A stretch of DNA of 64,000 nucleotides from the NCBI RefSeq assembly GCF_030177895.1, contig NZ_CP123448.1, positions 620,001 through 684,000 on the forward strand, in the 5' to 3' direction. This document shows, piece after piece, positions 9,091-18,190 of the stretch; the stretch's first letter is position 1; every line of letters starts with the position of its first letter. A program made the translations under genes and the position numbers. The notes under the pieces were generated by a model. It was not told the origin of the DNA. It was given only the letters and a program-made list of their open reading frames with translations, and did not search any database. Origin of the DNA: Kingella negevensis. Lineage in GTDB: Bacteria; Pseudomonadota; Gammaproteobacteria; Burkholderiales; Neisseriaceae.

Positions 9091-11070
9091 ATGGCAACCA
9101 AAACCGCCAACGCTATCCGCTTCCTGTCAATGGACATGGTTCAACAAGCCAACTCTGGACACCCTGGTGCGCCAATGGGCATGGCAGACATGGCAGACGT
9201 TTTGTGGCGCGAATTTTTGCAACACAATCCAGCCAATCCCAAATTTCCCAACCGCGACCGCTTTGTTTTGTCAAACGGACACGCATCAGCCTTGCTTTAC
9301 AGCGTGTTGCATTTGAGCGGCTACAATTTGTCGGCTGACGATTTGAAAAATTTCCGCCAACTGCACAGCAAAACCGCAGGACACCCCGAATACGGCTACG
9401 CGGACGGCGTGGAAACCACAACAGGTCCACTCGGTCAAGGCATTGCGAATGCAGTCGGCATGGCATTGGCAGAACGCTTGTTAGCAAAAGAATTTAACCA
9501 AGACGGTTTGGACATCGTCAATCACCACACCTACGTTTTCTTGGGTGACGGCTGCTTAATGGAAGGCGTATCGCACGAAGCGGCATCATTGGCTGGCACA
9601 TTGGGTTTGGGCAAACTGATTGTTTTGTATGATGATAATAATATTTCCATTGACGGCAAAGTAGATGGCTGGTTTACCGAAAATATCCCAGCGCGTTTTG
9701 AAAGCTACGGCTGGCAAGCGATTCGCGATGTGGACGGACACAATCCCGAAGCCATCCGCACAGCCATTCAGGCAGCCCAAGCCGAAACCGCGAAACCGAC
9801 CATTATTTGCTGCAAAACCTTAATTGGCAAAGGCGCAGCCAACAAAGAAGGCAGCCACAAAACACACGGCGCACCATTGGGCGCAGACGAAATCGCCGCC
9901 ACTCGCGCCCATTTGGGTTGGGAATACGCACCGTTTGAAGTGCCAGCCGACGTGTACGCCGCTTGGGACGCAAAAGAAAAAGGCGCGAAATTGGAAAGAG
10001 CGTGGAACGAGTTATTCGCGCAATATCAAGCCAAATTCCCTGAAAAAGCAGCCGAATTTACCCGCCGTATCAATGGAACGCTGCCTGAAAACTTTGACGC
10101 TCATGTGCAGGCTGCATTGACCGAAATCAGCGAAAAAGCGGAAAAAATCGCCACACGTAAAGCCAGCCAAAACAGCATTGAAATTTTGGCAAAAGTGCTG
10201 CCTGAATTTGTGGGCGGTTCGGCGGATTTGACCCCGTCTAATTTGACTGATTGGTCTAACAGCGTTTCCGTGAAACCGCAACAAGGCGGCAATTACGTTC
10301 ATTATGGCGTGCGCGAATTTGGTATGGCGGCAATCATGAATGGTATGGCGTTGCACGGCGGCGTGAAACCGTTTGGCGCGACATTCTTGATGTTTAGCGA
10401 ATACGCGCGTAATGCTTTGCGTATGGCGGCGTTGATGAAAATTAACCCGATTTTCGTGTTCACGCACGACAGCATTGGTTTGGGCGAAGATGGCCCAACC
10501 CACCAACCTGTTGAGCAAACCGCGACTTTGCGTATGATTCCGAATATGGCGGTTTGGCGTCCTTGCGACACGGCAGAAAGCCTGATTGCGTGGGCGGAAG
10601 CAGCAAAAGCGAAAGACCACCCAAGCTGCCTGATTTTCAGCCGTCAGAATTTGCCGTATGTGCCACGCAACGCGGAACAGTTGGCGAATGTGAAACGTGG
10701 CGGCTATGTGATTTCTGCGAAAGACAACGCAAAAGCCGTGATTATCGCCACAGGTTCGGAAGTGGAATTGGCATTAAACGCGCAAAAAGCGTTGGCGGAA
10801 CAAGGCGTAAATGTGAACGTGGTTTCTATGCCTTCAACAAATGTATTTGATAAACAAGACGCGGCGTATAAAGCGAGCGTGTTGCCTGCGGATTTGCCGA
10901 AAGTGGCTGTGGAAGCTGGTGTGTCTGACGGTTGGTATAAATACGTTGGCTTGAATGGCGCGGTTGTGGGTATCAATCGCTTTGGCGAATCTGCACCTGC
11001 TGATTTGTTGTTCAAAGAATTTGGTATGACGACTGAAGCGGTTATTGATGCGGTGAAATCGGTGTTGTAA
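9091..11070 (+). CDS. tkt: Transketolase
   Basis: This thiamine-diphosphate enzyme transfers two-carbon ketol units between pentose-phosphate sugars. The N-terminal ThDP domain carries [10 protein letters not shown] and the cofactor motif GDGCLMEG...YDDNN. The pyrimidine domain carries [19 protein letters not shown] and the substrate loop [16 protein letters not shown] chose the ATG at 9091 ([10 protein letters not shown]) because it follows an AAGGA site and aligns with the usual start. An in-frame ATG at 9052 would add 13 residues and overlap the upstream gene. The resulting 659 residues match the family. Confidence 0.96.
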   Translation: MATKTANAIRFLSMDMVQQANSGHPGAPMGMADMADVLWREFLQHNPANPKFPNRDRFVLSNGHASALLYSVLHLSGYNLSADDLKNFRQLHSKTAGHPEYGYADGVETTTGPLGQGIANAVGMALAERLLAKEFNQDGLDIVNHHTYVFLGDGCLMEGVSHEAASLAGTLGLGKLIVLYDDNNISIDGKVDGWFTENIPARFESYGWQAIRDVDGHNPEAIRTAIQAAQAETAKPTIICCKTLIGKGAANKEGSHKTHGAPLGADEIAATRAHLGWEYAPFEVPADVYAAWDAKEKGAKLERAWNELFAQYQAKFPEKAAEFTRRINGTLPENFDAHVQAALTEISEKAEKIATRKASQNSIEILAKVLPEFVGGSADLTPSNLTDWSNSVSVKPQQGGNYVHYGVREFGMAAIMNGMALHGGVKPFGATFLMFSEYARNALRMAALMKINPIFVFTHDSIGLGEDGPTHQPVEQTATLRMIPNMAVWRPCDTAESLIAWAEAAKAKDHPSCLIFSRQNLPYVPRNAEQLANVKRGGYVISAKDNAKAVIIATGSEVELALNAQKALAEQGVNVNVVSMPSTNVFDKQDAAYKASVLPADLPKVAVEAGVSDGWYKYVGLNGAVVGINRFGESAPADLLFKEFGMTTEAVIDAVKSVL

Positions 11071-11084
11071 TCACTGTAATAATG

Positions 11085-11123
11085 AAACGCAGCCTGAAAA
11101 AATATTTTCAGGCTGCGTTTTTA
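11085..11123 (+). terminator. Uptake-sequence terminator after tkt
   Basis: AACGCAGCCTGAAAA pairs with TTTTCAGGCTGCGTT, followed by T residues. It lies 15 bp past the tkt stop. Confidence 0.75.
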
Positions 11124-11131
11124 TTGCTTAA

Positions 11132-11870
11132 GGGCTGTCCTAGATAACTAGGGAAATTCAAATTAAGTTAGAATTATCCCTATGAGAAAAAGTCGTCTAA
11201 GTCAGTACAAACAAAACAAACTCATTGAGCTATTTGTTGCAGGTGTAACCGCAAGAACAGCAGCAGAGTTAGTAGGTGTTAATAAAAATACAGCAGCCTA
11301 TTATTTTCATCGTTTACGATTACTTATCTATCAAAACAGTCCACATTGAGAAATGTTTGATGGCAAAGTAGAAGCAGATGAAAGTTATTTCGGTGGACAA
11401 CGTAAAGGCAAACGCGGTCGCGGTGCTGCTGGAAAAGTCACTGTATTCGGGCTTTTGAAGCGAAATGGTAAGGTTTATACGGTTACTGTACCGAATACTC
11501 AAACCGCTACTTTATTGCCTATTATCCGTGAACAAGTGAAACCTGACAGCATTGTTTATACGGATTGTTATCGTAGCTATGATGTATTAGATGTGAGCGA
11601 CAAAGCCATTTTAGCTTCGCTGAAACTTCGTTTTCGTATCAATCACAGCACACATTTTGCTGAACGACAAAACCATATCAACGGAATTGAGCACTTTTGT
11701 AATCAAGCAAAAACGTCATTTACGTAAATTTAACGGCATTCCCAAAGAGCATTTTGAGCTGTATTTAAAGGCGTGCGAATGGCGTTTTAACAACAGTGAG
11801 ATAAAAGTTCAAGTTTCCATTTTAAAACAATTAGTAAAATCAAGTTTATCCTAGTTATCTAGGATAGCCC
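11132..11870 (+). mobile_element. IS1016-like (IS1595 family) insertion sequence
   Basis: The terminal inverted repeats are GGGCTGTCCTAGATAACTAG at 11132-11151 and its complement at 11851-11870, with one mismatch. The 739-bp element encodes one small transposase. No clear target duplication is visible. It ends 39 bp before the start codon of the type IIB restriction gene. Confidence 0.88.
11182..11854 (+). pseudogene. IS1016-like transposase, inactivated
   Basis: The reading frame begins MRKSRLSQYKQNKLIELFV with an N-terminal helix-turn-helix. A TGA at 11347-11349 interrupts it, and the same frame continues with the catalytic part (VEADESYFGGQRKGKRGRG, then YTDCYRSY). It shifts frame near 11710-11720, and the C-terminal part (RKFNGIPKEHFELYLKACEW) is read in another frame. 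One nonsense codon plus one frameshift make the element non-autonomous, although its ends look intact. Confidence 0.85.
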
Positions 11871-11909
11871 CATAATTTAATTCCAACTCAATGTAACGAA
11901 AGCACCCAA

Positions 11910-13949
11910 ATGGCAAAATCCAACATTACCTACAAATTAGAATCTGACATCAACGATTTCGTCAAAGCAGAATTTAGTCGCTTAAATCTACAAAAACATC
12001 AAGATTACAACGAAGAATCCGCCATGTCGGATTATCTCAAAGAAGCCCTAAAAGGCTCTGCCAAAACCCAAAACAAAACCAATTTTGGCAAACCCGATTT
12101 TCACGTTGAAAAATACGCAATTAAAGGCAAGAAAATCCCCATTATTATTGAAAACAAATTAGGCTTGAAAAAACTGGCAAGCCAAACCAAAGACGGCTTA
12201 AAATTTGATGATAAAAGCATTGCCAATTTTGCCGTAAATGGCGCGTTGTATTACGCGCAAAATATGATTGGCAGCGAAAAATATCACGAAGTTATCGCTA
12301 TTGGCATTGCTGGCGACAATCCCGAAAACATCGCTATTTCCGTTTACTATGTGTTCGGGCAGTCTGAAAAAGCGCACAAGCATTTAGAAAATGTCAAAAC
12401 TTTGGATTTTTTGGAAAATCAAACCAGTTTTGAAGAATTTTACAAAAACGCGGTATTGAGCGAAGAAGAAAAACATCAAATCCTGATTCGCAGCCAAGCC
12501 GAATTGCAAGCCTACGCCAAAAAATTGAACAAACTCATGCACAACCACAACATTACCGCGCCACAGCGCGTATTGTATGTATCGGGAATGCTGCTTGCCA
12601 TGCAAGACATTCACGACCAAAACGGCAAAAAATTAGGCGAAGGCTTAACGCCCCATGATTTAAAAGGCTCGCAACTGGCACAAAAGCGCGACGGCATTTT
12701 AATTACCGACCAAATCAACGAATTTTTACAACATCGCGGCATTAAAGCAGAAAAACACAAACTCATGCTGGCTTCATTTAGCGAAATTTCCAAAGACGTA
12801 CAACGCGATGAACCCACAGAAAATGACAAAGAAATCGCCCATTTGCTAGACAGCGACAGCAGCACCAATAAACAAGTTTTCACATTTATTTATGAAAACA
12901 TCTTCAAATCCATTGACGGCTTTGGCGGACACATTGACATCATGGGCGAAATGTATTCCGAATTTTTGAAATACGCATTGGGCGACGGCAAAGAAATCGG
13001 CATCGTTTTAACACCGCCCTACGTTACCAAAATGATGGCGCAAATGCTCAACATCAAAGCCAATAACAAAGTAATGGATTTGGCGACAGGTTCAGCAGGT
13101 TTCTTAATTTCCGCCATGGAATTGATGATTCAAGATGCCGAAAACCAATTCGCCAAAGGCTCAACGGCTGCCGAAAATTTAATCAGCGACATCAAACAAA
13201 ACCGCTTATTAGGCGTGGAATTGAATGCCGAAATGTACACACTCGCCGCCACCAACATGATTTTGCGTGGTGACGGTTCAAGTCGCATTGAAAAAGGCAG
13301 CGCGTTCAATCGCCCTGAATCATTGTTTAGCGAATTTCAGGCAGACTGCTTGTTGCTCAATCCGCCCTTTTCTTACGAAGAAAACGGAATGCCATTTATC
13401 AAATACGGTTTAAGCAAAATGCAAAAAGACGGCTTGGGCGCAATCATCATTCAAGACAGCGCAGGCAGTGGCAAAGCCGCGATGTCCAACCAAGAAATTT
13501 TAAAATCGCATACCCTACTCGCTTCTATCAAAATGCCAACCGATTTATTTCAGCCAATGGCAGGCGTACAAACCAGCATTTACATTTTCAAAGCTGGCAC
13601 ACCGCACGATGTAGAACAACCTGTTAAATTTATTGATTTTTCCAACGACGGCTACAAACGCACCGAACGCGGCTTGCGCGAATTGGACAACCCCGAACAA
13701 CGCTATGCCGACATTGTGAAAATCTACAAGGCAGGCAAAAACGCCAAAGTGTCTGCCGAATTGTGGAACTTGGACGATGTGTATGTGGAAGATTTCATCA
13801 CGCTAGGCGGCGCGGACTGGAATTTCTCGCAACACAAAAAAATTGATGCCAAACCCACGATTGCCGATTTCAAAAAAACGGTTGCCGATTATTTGACTTG
13901 GGAAGTGTCGCAACTGTTGGCGCAGCAAGGCGATGATTTGGGAAAGTAG
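11910..13949 (+). CDS. BcgI-like type IIB restriction-modification enzyme, A subunit (nuclease plus methylase)
   Basis: This 679-residue protein joins an endonuclease and an N6-adenine methyltransferase, the architecture of BcgI A subunits. The N-terminal domain has the PD-(D/E)XK nuclease motif P62-D63 ... E81-N-K83. A helical region (about 190-320) leads to the methylase, with SAM-binding motif I at D390 (DLATGSAGF) and catalytic motif IV NPPF at 484-487. Type I HsdM proteins are usually about 500-550 residues and lack the nuclease, and no separate helicase-nuclease HsdR is present. BcgI-type enzymes need a separate specificity subunit, and the next gene supplies one. Family members cut on both sides of a bipartite site. 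It appears intact. Its promoter region is interrupted or supplied by the IS just upstream. Confidence 0.87.
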   Translation: MAKSNITYKLESDINDFVKAEFSRLNLQKHQDYNEESAMSDYLKEALKGSAKTQNKTNFGKPDFHVEKYAIKGKKIPIIIENKLGLKKLASQTKDGLKFDDKSIANFAVNGALYYAQNMIGSEKYHEVIAIGIAGDNPENIAISVYYVFGQSEKAHKHLENVKTLDFLENQTSFEEFYKNAVLSEEEKHQILIRSQAELQAYAKKLNKLMHNHNITAPQRVLYVSGMLLAMQDIHDQNGKKLGEGLTPHDLKGSQLAQKRDGILITDQINEFLQHRGIKAEKHKLMLASFSEISKDVQRDEPTENDKEIAHLLDSDSSTNKQVFTFIYENIFKSIDGFGGHIDIMGEMYSEFLKYALGDGKEIGIVLTPPYVTKMMAQMLNIKANNKVMDLATGSAGFLISAMELMIQDAENQFAKGSTAAENLISDIKQNRLLGVELNAEMYTLAATNMILRGDGSSRIEKGSAFNRPESLFSEFQADCLLLNPPFSYEENGMPFIKYGLSKMQKDGLGAIIIQDSAGSGKAAMSNQEILKSHTLLASIKMPTDLFQPMAGVQTSIYIFKAGTPHDVEQPVKFIDFSNDGYKRTERGLRELDNPEQRYADIVKIYKAGKNAKVSAELWNLDDVYVEDFITLGGADWNFSQHKKIDAKPTIADFKKTVADYLTWEVSQLLAQQGDDLGK

Positions 13950-13957
13950 AAAGCCAC

Positions 13958-15073
13958 TTGCAGGAAATGGAAAACGCATTTTTGGCAAGTGGCGGAGAAT
14001 TTGTGTTTAAAAAAGTCGGTTCATTATTTGACATCAATCCAACCAAAAATTACGGATTAACCAATGATGATTTATTCCGAGAAAAAGGCACAACACCTGT
14101 TGTCGTCAATTCCAGTATCAATAATGGCATTGGTGGATATGTGGCACGAAAACCCACAGAAACAGGCAATATGATTACATTTAGCGATACCACAACTTCG
14201 GACAGCATTTTTTATCAGCCAAATGATTTTATCGGCTATTCACACGTTCAAGGCATAAAACCAAAAAATCACCATGAGCAATGGAATAAACACACTTTGC
14301 ATTATTTTGTGGCGATTTTTCGAGCAGCAACCAAAGGATTATTTAATTATGGCAACAAATTTAATCGCGAAAATGCACGAGAAATTGAAGTTTGCCTACC
14401 TGAAAAAAATGGTGAAATCGCCTTTGATTACATGGAACGCTTTGTTCAGCAACTGCGCGCGGAACGCGCGCAGGAACTGCGCGCTTTTTTGAAATTGTCA
14501 AATCTTACCGATGTAAACTTGAGTAAAGACGAAGAAAACGCATTGGCGCAGCTTTCAGGCAGCCTGAATTGGAAAATGTTTAATTTAAAAGAATTATTCG
14601 GTTCAGCCACGCGCGGCAAACGCTTAAAAAGTGATGATCGCATTTCAGGCAGCCTGCCATTTGTTACGGCTGGCGAAGCCAGTACAGGCATTTCCGCATT
14701 TATTGGTAATTCGGTTGATGTATTCAAATCCAATACGGTTACGATTGATATGTTTGGTTCAGCGAAATACCGCAATTATGAATACGGCGCAGATGACCAC
14801 ATTGCTGTTGTGCATACTGATAAAATCGCCAAACATGCGGTTTTATTTGCCACTGCCGCCATGCACAAAGTCGCCAACGCAGGACAATTCAGCTATTCGC
14901 GCAATTTCTACGCCAAAGATGCCGATGAATTAAACATTATGCTGCCTGAAAAAGACGGCGAACCCGATTGGGAATTCATGGCATTGATTGGACGTGCAAT
15001 TGAAAAATGCGTGATTGCCGATGTTGTCGCATTCAACGAGCGCGAAATGGCAGCGTATGAGCAAGTGATTTAA
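13958..15073 (+). CDS. BcgI-like type IIB restriction-modification specificity subunit (B subunit)
   Basis: The protein has two target-recognition halves (about residues 15-150 and 205-340), each followed by a helical spacer (FDYMERFVQQLRAERAQELR and DWEFMALIGRAIEKCVIAD). This is the two-half design of HsdS and BcgI B subunits, which read bipartite sites. It begins 8 bp after the A-subunit stop. The start may be TTG 13958, which has GGAAAG about 12 bp upstream, or ATG 13967. An in-frame TGA at 13934 blocks any earlier start. Two uptake sequences are read in frame as LSGSLN and ISGSLP, so the gene has resided in, or come from, a genome with this uptake dialect. The recognition sequence cannot be predicted. 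Confidence 0.85.
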   Translation: MQEMENAFLASGGEFVFKKVGSLFDINPTKNYGLTNDDLFREKGTTPVVVNSSINNGIGGYVARKPTETGNMITFSDTTTSDSIFYQPNDFIGYSHVQGIKPKNHHEQWNKHTLHYFVAIFRAATKGLFNYGNKFNRENAREIEVCLPEKNGEIAFDYMERFVQQLRAERAQELRAFLKLSNLTDVNLSKDEENALAQLSGSLNWKMFNLKELFGSATRGKRLKSDDRISGSLPFVTAGEASTGISAFIGNSVDVFKSNTVTIDMFGSAKYRNYEYGADDHIAVVHTDKIAKHAVLFATAAMHKVANAGQFSYSRNFYAKDADELNIMLPEKDGEPDWEFMALIGRAIEKCVIADVVAFNEREMAAYEQVI

Positions 15074-15151
15074 ATAAACTGACAGTCTTAATCCAGGCTG
15101 CTTTTTTTACAAATTTGGCTTTTTTGTTAAGGATAGAGTTTATCCCATAAG

Positions 15152-15258
15152 TATAGTGGATTAAATTTAGATTAGGACAAGGCGACAACGACCACCGTGT
15201 ACACCTAGTACATAAGGGAGTTGGCAACGCTGTACTAATCTAAATTTAATTCACTATA
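15152..15258. repeat. Correia-type repeat element (CREE-like), copy 1
   Basis: A 107-bp element has terminal inverted repeats TATAGTGGATTAAATTTAGA and its near-complement ending TTCACTATA. The internal blocks GACAAGGCGACAAC and GTTGGCAACGCTGTA are shared with the other copies. Terminal repeat, length and TA ends match the neisserial Correia elements, which are non-autonomous transposable repeats that can carry promoter and RNase III sites. Confidence 0.85.
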
Positions 15259-15279
15259 CTATAAATGGTGCGTGAAATT

Positions 15280-15311
15280 GAGAAATGTCGGATACAAGTA
15301 TCCGACCTACG
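15280..15311. repeat. Single REP-like hairpin
   Basis: The palindrome GTCGGATAC..GTATCCGAC is followed by CTAC, that is, a GTAG head on the minus strand. It is a solitary unit of the family seen as inverted pairs elsewhere. Confidence 0.5.
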
Positions 15312-15341
15312 AATATGGAATTCCCACGCCAAAATAGCAAT

Positions 15342-15379
15342 AAAAATGCAGCCTGAAAATATTTTCAGGCTGCATTTTT
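15342..15379. terminator. Bidirectional uptake-sequence terminator between the type IIB genes and mrp
   Basis: AAAAATGCAGCCTGAAAA and TTTTCAGGCTGCATTTTT form a near-perfect hairpin with A- and T-runs on both sides. It lies between two convergent genes, so it can serve both. Confidence 0.75.
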
Positions 15380-15384
15380 ATGTA

Positions 15385-16425
15385 TTACTCAACAACAATT
15401 TTTGGAAACTTACTACTAAAATCACGTCCCTTATCCGAAATACTCAACGCAATCGCAAACGCTGATTGCGTATAAATTTGCGCCACAGCTTCATGCTCCG
15501 CTTGCAATTTACCTGCTTCGCCCACGTCCATCGCTTCACGAACAGGTAAACTCAACGGCAGTTGTCCCAACAAAGGCACACCCAATTTTTCCGCCAAGTT
15601 TTTGCCGCCGTCCGCGCCAAAAATCGCTTCGTGATGACCGCAGTTGCTGCAAATATGCACCGACATATTTTCCAAAACGCCCATAATCGGAATGTTCACT
15701 TTGTGGAACATATCCACGGCTTTACGCGCGTCAATCAGAGCGATGTCTTGCGGCGTGGTTACGACTACCGAACCCGTTACAGGGATTTTTTGCGACAGGG
15801 TTAATTGAATATCACTCGTGCCAGGTGGCAAGTCAATGAACAAATAATCCACGTCGTCCCATTGGCTTTGGAACAATAATTGTTGCAGGGCTTGCGATAC
15901 CATCGGGCCGCGCCAAATCACGGCTTGGTCAGTGTCCACCAAAAAGCCGATAGACATCACTTGAATGCCGTCTGCGTTCACGATGGGGATTAAGTGGTTA
16001 TCTTGGTGGGTAGGTTGCACGTTTGCCACACCGAGCATGGTGGGCTGGCTTGGACCGTACAAATCCGCGTCCAACACGCCAACGCGTGCGCCCATTCTTG
16101 CCATGGCAGTGGCTAGGTTGGCGGTGGTGGTGGATTTGCCCACACCGCCTTTGCCCGAAGCTACGGCAATGATGTTTTTCACGCCTGCAATGGTTTTCAC
16201 ACCGTTTTGCACTTTGTGCGCCATGATTTTTTGACGAATTTCTAATTCAACGGGTTTGCCTGTGGCTTCGGCAATGGATTGTTTTAATTCATCTTTGATG
16301 TGTTGCACGGGAAAGCCAAATTGCAGCACCACTTTCAGGCTGCCTGAAATTTCTTCGGCTGAAACAATGGCTTTTTCGCTGCCTAATGTGCGGCAGTTGC
16401 GTGGGATTTTGATATTTTCTAACAT
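15385..16425 (-). CDS. mrp: Mrp/ApbC-type iron-sulfur cluster carrier ATPase
   Basis: This P-loop NTPase of the Mrp/NBP35 family holds and delivers [4Fe-4S] clusters to apoproteins in the cytoplasm. A short N-terminal MIP18-like segment (about 1-75) precedes the deviant Walker A motif GKGGVGKS (residues 91-98). A CxxC pair (CSNCG, about residue 260) is the cluster ligand at the dimer interface. Uptake DNA is read in frame as SGSLK near residue 28. At 346 residues it is typical. It points away from dusC-side repeats and converges on the type IIB genes without apparent functional link. Confidence 0.93.
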   Translation of the reverse strand: MLENIKIPRNCRTLGSEKAIVSAEEISGSLKVVLQFGFPVQHIKDELKQSIAEATGKPVELEIRQKIMAHKVQNGVKTIAGVKNIIAVASGKGGVGKSTTTANLATAMARMGARVGVLDADLYGPSQPTMLGVANVQPTHQDNHLIPIVNADGIQVMSIGFLVDTDQAVIWRGPMVSQALQQLLFQSQWDDVDYLFIDLPPGTSDIQLTLSQKIPVTGSVVVTTPQDIALIDARKAVDMFHKVNIPIMGVLENMSVHICSNCGHHEAIFGADGGKNLAEKLGVPLLGQLPLSLPVREAMDVGEAGKLQAEHEAVAQIYTQSAFAIALSISDKGRDFSSKFPKIVVE

Positions 16426-16544
16426 GAATGTTCCTTTGCTTTGTTATGCAGTTGCGATAATAGTTTTCAGGCTGCCTGAAAGCAAGTTTTGAAGCCTTTT
16501 TTTTAATTGGGGTATTTTGTTTTCAGGCTGTAAACGGATTTTAT

Positions 16545-16627
16545 GGAGCGTCGGCGGCTCGCCGACATATTTTTCAATAAAACAAACGTGATGATTAACG
16601 ATAATGTCGGCGAGCTGCCGACGCTCC
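16545..16627. repeat. REPIN-like inverted pair with GGAG heads
   Basis: The left unit GGAGCGTCGGCGGCTCGCCG and the inverted right unit ending CTGCCGACGCTCC flank an AT-rich spacer of about 40 bp. It has the same layout as the GTAG pairs but with the other known REP head, GGAG. Confidence 0.65.
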
Positions 16628-16644
16628 ATTTTGTTGTTGTGTAT

Positions 16645-17742
16645 TCACGCAGCCTGAAAACTGTGCAGCACTTCACGAATTTCATCTGCTTCGCGCAATA
16701 TGCGAATGGCATCAAATAATTGTTGCGCTTCGGGATAGGCTTTTTTCATCATGCCGAACCATTGCTTGAGCCGTGCCACGGCGTATTTCCCATTCGGTTC
16801 TTTGGCAAAACATAGGTCAAAAAATAAGCGAATCCAATCCATGATTTCTTCGTTAAACGTGGCAGCCTGAACGCTCTCACCGCGCAAATATTGTTTGATT
16901 TGTCGCGCCAAATCAGGGCGAATCACTGCGCCACGCCCAATCATCACATCATCGCAACCACTGGCTTCGCGAATATCTATATAGTCTTGCAGCGTGAACA
17001 CGTCGCCATTGGCAACCACGGGAATGCTGACGCTTTCGCGAATGGTGCGCACCCAACCCCAATGCGCTGGCGGTTCGTAGCCTTCTACTTTGGTTCGGGC
17101 GTGAACGGTTAAAACGCTTGCGCCGCCGTTGGCAATCGCGGCGGCGTTTTCCAAAGCCAAATCGGTGTTTTCAAAACCGAGCCGCATTTTGCCTGTGAGC
17201 GTGATGTTTTCAGGCAGCCTTTCGCGCAGGGTTTTGGTGATTTGATACACGCGCTCTGGTTCTTTGAGCAAAACTGCGCCACCTTGGTGTTTGTTTACGG
17301 TGGGAGCTGGGCAGCCGAAGTTCAAATCAATCGCGGTTACGCCAAAACGCACGGCTTCTAACGCGTTGGTTGCCATGATGTCGGGGTCGCTGCCGAGAAT
17401 TTGCGTGGTGCAGGGTACGCCTGAAAAGGTGCGGTTTTGGTTGGCGATTTCGGGGACGTAGCGCAGCCATGTGGCGCGTGAGTGTATGGTGTGCGTGATG
17501 CGGACAAATTCACTCACGCATTCGTCAAAGCCGCCAATGCGTGTGAGTAGGTCGCGCATGGGGTCATCACAGAGACCTTGCATGGGGGCTAAAATTAACC
17601 TACTATTTTCTTTATTTTCAATAATTTGATTGTTTTTTATCAATTTTTCTTCAAAAATCATTTCTATTTTTCTCAACCATTTTCCATTATTTTTAGGTAT
17701 TTTCGGCTTTTTCTTGTACCATATTTGCACCATTTTTGACAT
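16645..17742 (-). CDS. dusC: tRNA-dihydrouridine synthase, DusC-like
   Basis: This FMN enzyme reduces a uridine in tRNA to dihydrouridine. The TIM barrel starts at LAPMQGLCDDPMRDLL and carries the catalytic cysteine in DLNFGCPAPTVNK, the phosphate-binding GRGAV motif and the C-terminal helical tRNA-binding domain (RLKQWFGMMKKAYPEA). The sequence resembles DusC more than DusA or DusB. Homologues begin only about 10 residues before LAPM, so the first 27 residues (Lys-rich, no visible ribosome site) may be untranslated and the ATG at 17661 may be used. The last residues SFQAA-stop are an uptake sequence in frame. Confidence 0.85.
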   Translation of the reverse strand: MSKMVQIWYKKKPKIPKNNGKWLRKIEMIFEEKLIKNNQIIENKENSRLILAPMQGLCDDPMRDLLTRIGGFDECVSEFVRITHTIHSRATWLRYVPEIANQNRTFSGVPCTTQILGSDPDIMATNALEAVRFGVTAIDLNFGCPAPTVNKHQGGAVLLKEPERVYQITKTLRERLPENITLTGKMRLGFENTDLALENAAAIANGGASVLTVHARTKVEGYEPPAHWGWVRTIRESVSIPVVANGDVFTLQDYIDIREASGCDDVMIGRGAVIRPDLARQIKQYLRGESVQAATFNEEIMDWIRLFFDLCFAKEPNGKYAVARLKQWFGMMKKAYPEAQQLFDAIRILREADEIREVLHSFQAA

Positions 17743-17816
17743 TAGGGAGTATGGTGCAATGGGTTCTATTTTAAAACGCGTAAACCGTTTATGCTTTAAC
17801 TGTTGATAAAAATATT

Positions 17817-18101
17817 GTGCTACCTAAGTTTGTTTTGTATTTATTACAGAGTAGTTCAGTCATTTCCAAAATTGACTCGGCTACCATGGGTTCAACAGTG
17901 AAAAGCACTGCGATGGCTGACTTGAAAAGAGTTCAAATCCCAATCCCACCGCTAGAAATTCAAGCCAAAACCGTAGAAATGTTGGACAAATTCGATACCC
18001 TAGTCAATTCCACCACAGAAGGACTGCCACGAGAAATGGAATTGCGTCAAAAACAATTTGAGTATTACCGCGCAAAACTACTAGATTTCCCACACGAATA
18101 A
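17817..18101 (+). pseudogene. hsdS: Type I restriction specificity subunit (HsdS), C-terminal fragment
   Basis: The 94-residue open frame matches the end of a second target-recognition domain and C-terminal spacer of HsdS (STVKSTAMADLKRVQIPIPP, then EIQAKTVEMLDKFDTLVN and REMELRQKQFEYYRAKLL). The rest of HsdS, and any hsdM or hsdR, are absent here. It stands divergent from dusC with no credible start, so it is a remnant. It differs from the BcgI-like B subunit and is not its missing part. Confidence 0.8.
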
Positions 18102-18136
18102 AAAAGCAGCCTGAAAAAATCACAAAAATAGTGCAT

Positions 18137-18179
18137 CGGTGGCTCGCTGACAAACATTCACATTCATCAGCGAGCCGCA
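18137..18179. repeat. Degenerate REPIN-like inverted repeat
   Basis: GGTGGCTCGCTGA and its complement TCAGCGAGCCGC flank a short AT-rich spacer. It lies between the hsdS fragment and the hpnE stop and resembles the pair at 16545 in a decayed state. Confidence 0.45.
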
Positions 18180-18190
18180 GATAAGCCAAA

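Noticed and set aside
10012..10620. 202-codon minus-strand frame
   Set aside because: It is antisense to the catalytic part of tkt and has no recognisable domain.
11910..15073. Reading the pair as an ordinary type I hsdM-hsdS
   Set aside because: The first protein has an N-terminal PD-(D/E)XK nuclease domain and 679 residues, and there is no hsdR. The BcgI-type layout fits better.
16645..17820. Genomic-island attachment site at dusC, given the hsdS fragment beside it
   Set aside because: Integration near dus genes is known, mostly dusA, but no integrase and no direct repeat are visible.
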